From NCBI GenBank assembly GCA_033297205.1, contig MU859073.1:1-64000 (forward strand): a DNA stretch of 64,000 nt, written 5' to 3'. Below are positions 55,956-64,000 of the stretch, in pieces (within the stretch, counting starts at the first letter, position 1; every line of letters begins with the position of its first letter). The stretch is from Pseudoneurospora amorphoporcata (taxonomy: Eukaryota > Ascomycota > Sordariomycetes > Sordariales > Sordariaceae). A program made the position numbers and the translations under genes. Below the pieces are notes generated by a model. It had not been told where the DNA came from, did no database searches, and saw nothing but the letters and a program-made list of their open reading frames with translations.

Positions 55956-58900
55956 TATTGAGGAGTGTCTTCGGTTTGTTTTGACAAGGGCATCAACAGT
56001 TTAGTAGCTTCATCCATGTTCTCACCATATCAAGAGCAAGGGAACATCATTCCCGCAGGTATATAACTTCCTTGTTCCATTTCCACCTCCTACCCCTGAA
56101 CAAACAAATTCCAGGATTGCGCGGAGGTCAAAGGTTGATGCTTCAAGATCAAACAATCAGCAGCACTGGTGCCAGCATGACAGTGCTACTAGGTTCAGGT
56201 CCATTGGACCAATGTTGTGGAGCCTTCTCTGTTTATTAGACCAGAATGTCAGGTGGGCCTCTTCTGTGATAACCAAGGTATGTGGAAGCCAATAGTAAAG
56301 AAGCAGATACGGCCATACACTTGTGAATCTGAGGTGCAAAGACCATGTCTTCATGCTGAGCTTCCTACGGTCCAATTGTGCTCCTTGGTTCATTCTCCGA
56401 TGACTACTACATCTCCGTTGCCCGCTTGAGCTGTTTCTTTGTTCCTCGACTGGCCATGTCCGTGTTACAATGCAGATGATCCCGCGGCTTTCTTCCGCGT
56501 TTGAGCTTGACGAGAGGAAATGTTGTGAATCCGTACGATGGAATAATCGATCAATCCCTAGGACCCTGTTCTGATAGCTGGAAGCGGCAGACATGACATA
56601 AATAGATTGATTATTCATCATGAAACGAATGTGAGGTGTGAAGTTCTGGGTTAAGTTCTAATACTTACCTCATCTATACATCTTCCGTGTTTTCTGTTAC
56701 TCACAAGTAATCCATCTACTTGAGATTCCCTACGCTCAATATCGGTAATATACATCCCTTTCTTGTATCTTCTTGAGCGACGCTTGGCATCATGAGTGAG
56801 GGAAAAATCAAGATCCGGATCATGGAGGCGGAATGGCAAGTCCAGAGGGCGGAACAACCATCTCTCACCATGTGCTGACCCCAACAGCTCGCAAACCAAA
56901 TTGCAACGTCACAGCAAGAAAACTCTTTCAAGGCAACCCCGCAAGTATTTGGAATGAAGTGCGTCGCCAAGTGCCACGACGGTGGTAAAATCCGGTCACC
57001 AGGCAAGATAAAGGCAAGATAAAAGGCAGGGTATATGAGGTGAAATGACCGGACTGATGTTCACTTACGAGTGCATCTGCCACAGTGCATTGTCCACTAT
57101 GCAGATACCCGGGAGTCTGGGTCGTGTCTGGGTCCTAGGCTGGCCTCTCCAAGGTTTCGTCTCCTCTTTTCCTGCATGTTGGTTGATAGTCGATAGCGGA
57201 TCGTTCTAGAGTTGTGTGGTGCCGCAACACCTCACGGTGATGATGCGGAGGAGAGAGTTTGTCTCGCTTTCTGCTATCTTCCTCAGCCACCATGATGTAT
57301 CCAGGCAAACATGAACATTTTTGAAGATGTCTATTATGAAGTACGCCGCAGCCGGACATTCCAGAAGCGTTCGCTTCAAGTTTCAAGATGGAAAGCCATG
57401 TGTTCATCGTCATGGATCTTCCGGTTGCTTGTGAAGAGGGTGATGCCGTGAGTGGGGGGGAGAGGGGGGGGCAGGCCCAGCCCATTCCAGAGGCCAGGGT
57501 TACATTGGAAAAGGTAGACGAAGGTAGCTGGGTAGGTTTGCTTGCACCACGATAAGTGTTAGCAACTGTAATTCGAATCCTTTCCATGTCATTTCTCGGA
57601 TCATCACCAGTTTCTGCGGGTTATCGTCTTGGACTCTTGGTGGCATGTATGTGGCACCAGATTGCGAAATTTGATTCCTTCCTTCCCCTAAGTTCGTGTC
57701 TTTCGATGTGAGTGCGGCCCGCCGTGCTTGCCACACCTTCTCGGAACGATGGCCTTCCTCAGCAAGATTCGCTGCATCTTTGAACGCCTGGCAGAACCTT
57801 GTTCGTGTGTCGTGGTGGTGGGCAATCATGGACGATGAGACGAAGTCATTTTTCAGCTCGATGTTTGTTCGTGATAACTCGGAGAGCAAATGACATTTGG
57901 GAGAAGGCTGATCCCTTTTTAATTTCGCAACAGTCAATATTCCAGAAGTATAAGGGAGATTCCCTGTCGGTGTGGGAAGAGATGCCTGTCAAGGTCTGGC
58001 ATCAGCAAACAAACAGATCTGGTATCACTCACCTTGAACCCTAACCCGCACCCAGAAGTGCACACTAAAGACGTGGACGAGAGTGATGGCCGTCAACAGC
58101 AACACCACGGTCCGGCTTACCCGACCAGAAGATTTTCCAAAACAACATGAAGGCTCTCAATTGGCAGGTCGATGACGATTTCTCACATCAGCAGAAGCGG
58201 GCTGGGGGCAAGGCGTAGCTGGCAAAGCTGGGTGAAAAACATTCCCGAGTTGGGGCTCGCCCGAAAGGCAGCATGGCGTGCAAGTGGAAGACGTGGTGGT
58301 GGTGACGAGAAAAGGAATGATTGACACTGCAGGCTGTATTCATTTTAGTGTCGAAAAGCAGCCACATCAGGTGGTCACTGGTGGCCTTCTGACGGGCTCT
58401 TTCCTCAATGGACGGCCGCCATCTCTGTCAATAAACATGCGGACACACAGCCGTCCAATGTTTCCGAGCAGATATCATGGTTGTCGCTGTGAAGATTAAA
58501 CCAAAATTGACACATCTTTTCTAAAAGGTTGCGGGAAACCATGGTACGGGAACGGATGTCATGTTACATACCTCGCGGGTCTCGGGCTCTTGGGTGCTGC
58601 CGTTGGTGCAGAAGCGCAGGCGCGGCTATCGTCTTGTTGGTGACATGGTAGCATCGCGTCCATTATCCTCTTCTCACAAGACTGACCAAACCGAGGAGGA
58701 GAGGCTTTGGACTGCAAGCTTGCGCGGGGTTTTTGAAGTGGCCACTGGCCCCCAAGTCTGGTGAAGATCAAATCCTGTTGAGTGTACTGTTTCTGGTGGT
58801 GCTGTGTGGCACTGCCCGTAACACACAAAAAGTGATGGCTGGGTTTAAAAGACATGGCTGATTGCTCGTGGAAGTAAGGACGTTTGCCCCTGTCTGGGCA

Positions 58901-60306
58901 AGGGTTGTCGAGATTACCTCTTAGGTTGGTGAAAGAAGGAAGGATGAGAGAAAGTTCCCGTCGGCATGGGCTGGATGGGATGGAAACTCACACGGGAGGG
59001 TGGGCCCACCCAGACACTGTTCAAAGTAGAAATTGTACAGCAGCTTACAGTGTTGTTAACAAGGGGTGAATGGGCTTGTTAAGGACTTATACTCGTGCTG
59101 TTAGAGACTGATCATAAACTGCGCCTTAACAATAACGGACTTAAAACAAGCACTAACACCAAGCTGGGTCAAGTAGGTGCTTACTTACCTCTAGACGGGA
59201 GGCCCGATCGGACATCTGATGCCAAGCCTGTAGTGCACTAACACAGCCCGCTCCCGCCTTCCCGTCGGGGGCTCTATCTTCGTGTTTGCTCCAATAAAAG
59301 CTTGGATTGTTTTCTCCGCATTCTCTAAGAACAAAAACAAAAACACATCGTCAACTAACATGCTTCGACCTCACCAAATCCGACCCTCCCACACACGACG
59401 ATCCGGGCCCAAACTCCAAAGCCACCACGTCTCGAGATAACGCAAGGCTTGCAATGATAAAGGTCTTCGGCAAAGTCCGCCACCGCTACAATGACCACCA
59501 AGCAGCTCAACCGTCTGGTCTTTGTGGTGGACTGCCGCAGTGTTCTTTGTCACGCATCAGCCAGGCGAGCCAGGCCATTGACCCCGTCTCGCCCATCAAA
59601 TGATTACCTGACAGTTGTATACTTGCCATTGTCACGCTCTCGTCCTTTTGGCTTTGATCTCCCGCTGATGGACAACCTTCCTTTTTCCTCTTCCTGTCAG
59701 GCGTCCGCCAACAAGCCGTCAGTCAACCCCTCACATTTCATCGTCAGCACCGAGTGGATGCAGCGATGCAGGCCGTAGCAGAAGTGGAAGGACAGCAGTG
59801 TCGTCTGCATTCGACCCTGGGCGAGAACAACACAACTTCCACGAAACCCTCGCCTCGCTGGGCGGACTGTTAGCACGTTGGACTACACACTGGAAGCACT
59901 GCATCTCCTCGTCCTCCCCTCGTGCTGGAACCCAATCAGAATGGTGCTGCCTTTGGGCCAAGCTGTCCATGTCAGCTTTTGGCTCATCCTGTGATGGAGC
60001 CCCCTTCACTTGTCGTTACTCCTTTGGGCAAGGTTGATTTCAGCCCATCAAGCCCGCCTCTACACTCTGAGTCCCGGCTTCAGTATCAACTGCACTCGTT
60101 TTCCAGCCATTGTTCTGACTGGCCCATCCTTTTACAAGGATTGGAATCCCGTCAAAGCTATCATCTGATGTAAAAGCTTTGGGGTTGCCTACATGCAGGT
60201 TCCTGAACCTCTCTCTTTCATCTCTCTTCACCGTCAATCTCTCCCCGTCCACTCTCAAGGTTTTCTCCCTCTCCCATCCCTTCTTCCCATCATACCACTA
60301 GACACC
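55956..60306. other. 4.3 kb gene-free stretch
   Basis: Balanced composition. The longest frames (56157-56621 minus and 57500-57937 minus) have no recognisable domain, and the latter is only weakly protein-like. A 14-bp palindrome gggtgggcccaccc lies near 58996-59009, and a ccctaaccc telobox-like site near 58039. The last few hundred bases serve as the promoter and 5' UTR of the gene at 60307. Confidence 0.45.
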
Positions 60307-61591
60307 ATGCCAAGCAAAGAAGATGTCATCGCTCAACTCATCGCATTCTGGGGTTTCTCTTGCCCAAAATCTGGAAGCTTCTACATCTGTCCTGACATGA
60401 AACACGAGTTTCTCGGTTGCTGCAGTGTCAACCCATGCACCGAGGAACGAAATGGTGTCTGCCCGGACGCCGACCTCCAAGTTGCGACCTTCTCTTCCGA
60501 CAAATGGGAAAATCTTCAGGCGCAGTCATGCGACGTCGTAATTCAAGAAGCGGCATGGTACACATGCACAGGTACTACGCCTCCATTTATGGGTTGTTGC
60601 ACTTGGAACTCATGTCAGCACGGTGGTTGTCCCGATGATAAATTAAGGCCGGCGGTCTTGAACAAGATCGCAGGCGAGGAATGGAAACGGACATATCTAC
60701 TCAACCCGAACGGCAGCGGCATCAGCTACGACAACATCACCAAAACCGAGCCCAGCAGCAGCAGCAGCGCGAGCAGCACAAGCGAGCCCACCAGCAGCAG
60801 CACAAACCAGCCCATTAACGACCTGGACAAAAGTGGAGGACTATCCACAGGCGCTATTGCTGGCATCGCTGTAGGCGGTGTTATTGCAGTCCTCATCATC
60901 GTTGCCGGAATTATGTGGAAGTGCGGATGGTTCCCAAGGAAGAAGAAGGAGGAAGAAATCAAGCAGGAGGCGGATGTGCCCGGAGCAGCCATGTCTCATA
61001 TGAGCCCCATGACTCCTATGGCCCAGCAAGCATACCCTCACCAAGGGCCACACGGATACGGATACGCTGATGAGAGCGGACGATCGGTCATGAGCAGCCC
61101 AAGCACAGGCTACATCCGAGGTAAGAGCCAAGAGTTTACTATCCCCTATTCCTCCCCAACACCTCACTGATCAGACTGGCTAATGCTCAGTCTCTCAACA
61201 TGCAGACTCGTACGTGAGTGGCCTCACTGCTCCCGGCAGCCAGTATGGCGTCTCTCCAGCCCTTTCCAAGGGGGGTCTCCATAGCCAACACGCGTCTCCG
61301 GATCTTAAACAACACGGCTTTGATCCAAAATACGGCTACAATGGTTACAACGACTACCAAAACAACGGCTTGGGACTAGGTACCGTTGCAGAGTTGCCCG
61401 TCACCGACCAACACTTCGGCGCGCAGGAATTGCCTGCGGGTAACCATCCCGGCTATGAGATGGACGCCGGCGCCGTTCAGCCGCCACCGGCGCAAAACCA
61501 GCAACCGCAGGATCCCAGTGCTCAGGAAGGCGACCGGCAGGACACCAACGGGGAGCAAACTACCCAACGCGGCGAAGAGAGGAGAAATTGA
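60307..61591 (+). CDS. Cys-rich single-pass membrane protein, fungus-specific
   Basis: CDS join(60307..61120,61206..61591), 399 residues, in phase. The first 120 residues hold two copies of a Cys motif, the first with C28, GCC at 38-39, NPC at 44 and CP at 52. The second has C87, GCC at 97-98, NSC at 103 and CP at 108. A Ser/Thr-rich stalk follows (about 148-168), then a transmembrane helix at about 182-204 (GAIAGIAVGGVIAVLIIVAG) and a basic stop-transfer KCGWFPRKKK. The tail is Gly/Tyr/Gln/Pro-rich (MSHMSPMTPM, YGYNGYNDYQNN). The architecture suggests a surface sensor or adhesin-like protein with the Cys domain outside, although no cleavable signal peptide is evident. The frame extends upstream to 60193, but the ATG at 60307 has the better context. 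Function is unknown. Confidence 0.82.
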
Positions 61592-62435
61592 TCCCAAAGA
61601 AAAACGACAACGAAAAAGGGGAATGGGTAGGGAAGAGGACATGGAGGGAGCCATGGTCCGCAGGGAAGATGAGATGATGCACATGTTAGGATACCACGGC
61701 GTCACGGCGAATAGGGGCATCGGGCGTTATAGATGCATGCATTGTACTCCCCCAACCGGGGCTTTAATGCGGATGTCAATTTTTTTTCGACATCTGTATA
61801 ATACTTCTTCAATTCGATCGTATATCACTTTAACCTTTCTGTCCACACTTCCAAGCTTCCATCATCTAGTCATGGTTAATGTAACCTTTTACTTTTTCAT
61901 CTGATGTTCAAGGTTCTTTCACAATGTATCAGGTTAACACTCAAAGAAAGATGAAGGCAAGTACCAAAAACTATCTATCCCCAAGATGTCCTCTTACACA
62001 TGAGCTAACGATGACTCTGCCCAGTACCTAGCTCTATGCTCCCGACTTTCCACAGGCGACAAGGTACTTCAATCACTCGTTTTCCTTCACTCGTGGACAA
62101 CACGAACATGGCATGGAAGCGAATATAATCTTGACTCACTGCTTGGTAAGATGCTTTTTCTCAACGCCACCCTACTCCAACCATATGCAAGACCGAGTTC
62201 TGACACACTAGCTAGCTACAGGTAGCATGAGCATCCCGACCAACGGCCTAAAGAAGAAAAAGTATATACAAGTATCGGGCCCTCTCAGTCTGGTTGATTC
62301 TCAATTGACAATCCACCGAACGACCCAAAAGTTAGGTAGGTATTCACAAAAAGCTCCCTCCTCTCTTCACAACACCCCATCAACCTCTCATGTCGCCTCT
62401 TTCTCTTCACCAACTCTCCCTACTACACCGCCATC
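61592..62435. other. Convergent intergenic space
   Basis: About 840 bp between the Cys-rich membrane protein gene (+) and the AA9 LPMO gene (-). It holds their 3' UTRs. No other feature is seen. Confidence 0.5.
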
Positions 62436-63531
62436 TTACAAGCACTGCGAGTAATACTCATTAGTAACCTTGCAGGTCGACCCGCTAGCGCAGCTCGTGC
62501 ACCCGTTATATCCAATGCCGCCGCACTGGCCGTACTTGGCCACCGAGCAGCCCGAAGGAGAAGTGGGCTGGCTGCCCGCGGCCGTAGTGCTGGTCTTGGT
62601 GGCGACCACGGTCGAGGTCTTGAGAGTGGTGGGGTTGGAAGGGGTGGAGCCGCCACCATTGCCGGAGCCGGAGCAGGTAAACTCGGCGGGGCCGGGGACG
62701 GTGTAGTTGTTGAAGTTTGAGTAGATCTGTTTTGATGGGTTAGCATGGGTTGGGGGTTGAGAAGAAGAAAAGGGTGCGGGGGAAGGAGGAGAGGAGAGTG
62801 GGTGGGATGAGGGCATACAGCCCTCCGTAGGAAGATGCAGGAATGAAGAAGAACTTACGTTGACGGTGTAACCGGGATCGGTATTCTTGAAAGCTCCGGG
62901 AATGGAGACAGTGGCAGGGGAAGCGCTGCCGCCGCCCGTCACGGAGATGTGAGCGCAGGAGAGGTAGAACTGGGGGATACCTGCGGGCCAGGGGCTGTCG
63001 ATGGGGGTGTCAGCATTCGTTGCGTCCCTTCTACTCCTCAACCGCAAATACCATGTTCACTCACTTGTGGATACCAAGTTGTTGAATCCTCAACAGGTAA
63101 TCGCCCGAGGGAACACACGAAGGGATCGTGAAAGTATAAGTATCTGACAAAGTCCAGCCACCACCGGGGAAGGTAGCACCGAAGTCCTTGATCTTGAACC
63201 AGCCGCCGGAGCCATCATAGCTAGACAGCGAGCCGGGAGCCTTGGAGAGGTAGATGGAGGTGGGACCCTGGTGGTACACGGGCGTGTCGGTCTTGAAGGT
63301 GACCTGGGAGCCGGCAGCGACGGAGAGGGTCTCGACACCGGAGGCGCTGGCGCCGACGTTGCAACGGAGGTCGTTGGAGGTCAGGTCCGTCACGGGCGAG
63401 TTGTAGTTGGTGTGCTGACGGATGTACTTCCATGTCGGGTTGACGGTGGTGCCAGTGCCGACTTGCTGGAAGATGTAGTGGGCCGAGGCCTCGCTGGCGG
63501 CGAGGAGGGCGGCAGCGACAGTAAGCTTCAT
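62436..63531 (-). CDS. AA9 lytic polysaccharide monooxygenase with CBM1
   Basis: CDS complement(join(62436..62726,62859..62994,63065..63531)), 297 residues; both introns are GT-AG and in phase. A 17-residue signal peptide (ending ASEASA) exposes His18 as the N-terminal copper ligand. His87 in PVYHQGPTS is the second brace histidine. Gln164 and Tyr166 in GIPQFYLSCA complete the site typical of AA9 (formerly GH61). A Thr/Ser-rich linker (about 215-258) leads to a C-terminal CBM1 with the usual Cys spacing (YGQCGGIGYNGCTSCASGST). It oxidatively cleaves cellulose, with electrons from cellobiose dehydrogenase or small reductants. It resembles the N. crassa gene I recall as NCU00836 (GH61 with CBM1). 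Cellulose-dependent induction is likely but inferred from family knowledge. Confidence 0.96.
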
Positions 63532-63690
63532 GGTGGGCTATTGGTATTGGAGTTAGGTGATGTCAAGTAAGGAATGGACTGTCGAAGCTAAGTTGACCGG
63601 GCTGGCAGGAAGATCCGAAGTCTGGCTGGAGTCTTAGGTTTGAGGCGAGGAGAGCAAAAGGAGACAAGACCTGGTGGTGGCCGTCCAGTC

Positions 63691-63700
63691 GGATATATAC
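63691..63700 (-). promoter_or_regulatory. TATA box of the AA9 LPMO gene
   Basis: gtatatatcc on the minus strand lies about 160 bp upstream of the ATG at 63531, a plausible core promoter. Confidence 0.6.
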
Positions 63701-63860
63701 CACTTGGACCCATGAACCACCATCCGGTCCCGAACCTCGTAGACTTGCATACATCGATCACAAAGCTGGTCATCTGAGATGTTGGAGGATGGAAAGCCCC
63801 CACCTCGACGGCGACACCAACTCAGGATTTGGCATCAACGTTGCATGGCACGACAAACAG

Positions 63861-63874
63861 CGGCCCGGTAACCG
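63861..63874. promoter_or_regulatory. CGG-N8-CCG inverted half-sites, copy 1
   Basis: cggcccggtaaccg, about 330 bp upstream of the AA9 start. CGG...CCG inverted triplets are the usual target of Zn2Cys6 binuclear-cluster regulators; which factor reads N8 spacing here is unknown. Confidence 0.4.
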
Positions 63875-63972
63875 GAGTCACAATGTCTGCAAGGCATCCT
63901 GGGACTTGGGTGAATGAAGGCTTGCTGTTGTATGTATCAAATCGAGCGGTGTTCGTGCCCAGCAGGTCGAGG

Positions 63973-63986
63973 CGGTTCCCGTTCCG
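63973..63986. promoter_or_regulatory. CGG-N8-CCG inverted half-sites, copy 2
   Basis: cggttcccgttccg, with the same spacing as copy 1 and 112 bp further upstream of the AA9 gene. Confidence 0.4.
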
Positions 63987-64000
63987 GACATCGACGTCCG

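Noticed and set aside
57500..57937. 145-residue minus-strand frame that looks weakly protein-like
   Set aside because: No family resemblance and no plausible partner exons; kept only as part of the gene-free stretch.
1..64000. CRISPR-like arrays
   Set aside because: The tandem units at 7411-7487, 9113-9149 and 31591-31786 have no spacer-repeat alternation, and the window is eukaryotic.

Overview
The window looks like chromosomal DNA of a filamentous ascomycete from the Neurospora/Sordaria group. The evidence is short introns (mostly 50-90 nt, GTAAGT-type donors) in nearly every gene, and AT-rich transposon relics whose reading frames carry scattered C-to-T stop codons, the signature of repeat-induced point mutation (RIP). 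The gene content also fits: an AA9 LPMO with CBM1, a sugar transporter, and RPN11 next to an RPD3-type deacetylase. From memory, transporter, rpn11, RPD3 (hda-3) and a CBM1-bearing GH61/AA9 gene lie close together in N. crassa (loci near NCU00821, NCU00823, NCU00824 and NCU00836). That synteny is recalled, not searched.

Positions 1-9.7 kb are a nested repeat island. A RIP-ruined Ty3/gypsy pol relic (+) is split by a solo LTR and ends at an element of about 0.94 kb with long terminal inverted repeats. A second gypsy reverse-transcriptase relic (-) follows. Then come a decayed LaeA-like methyltransferase copy, an intact six-exon copy (5231-6850), an LTR in inverted orientation to the first, an antisense relic of a third methyltransferase, and a second LTR-like repeat. 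The two LTR families are arranged as nested inverted pairs around the intact methyltransferase.

Positions 9.7-13.5 kb are about 3.9 kb of balanced composition with no convincing gene, upstream of an MFS sugar transporter (13533-15342). Next come an AA11-type LPMO with an apparent frameshift in its C-terminal Cys module (16933-18489), a fungus-specific protein (-), rpn11 (-) diverging from the RPD3 deacetylase gene, an S33 peptidase, and a PXMP4/PMP24-type peroxisomal membrane protein. After these lie a LPxEIRNxIY protein (-), a single-pass membrane protein, a CTR-like copper-transporter fragment lacking TM1 (-), an S28 serine peptidase (-) and a DUF6601-like membrane protein (-).

From 46.6 to 52.3 kb one gene (-) encodes a protein of about 1880 residues with six degenerate HMG-box-like repeats. 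A decayed MFS efflux transporter follows at 53.8-56.0 kb, then about 4.3 kb without a recognisable gene. The window ends with a Cys-rich single-pass membrane protein (60307-61591) and a CBM1-bearing AA9 LPMO (-) whose upstream DNA holds a TATA box and two CGG-N8-CCG inverted half-sites.

Sugar uptake, two LPMOs and a secreted peptidase fit plant-biomass use. The other intact genes are proteasome, chromatin, peroxisome and envelope functions with no single pathway. No CRISPR array, rRNA or convincing tRNA was seen.
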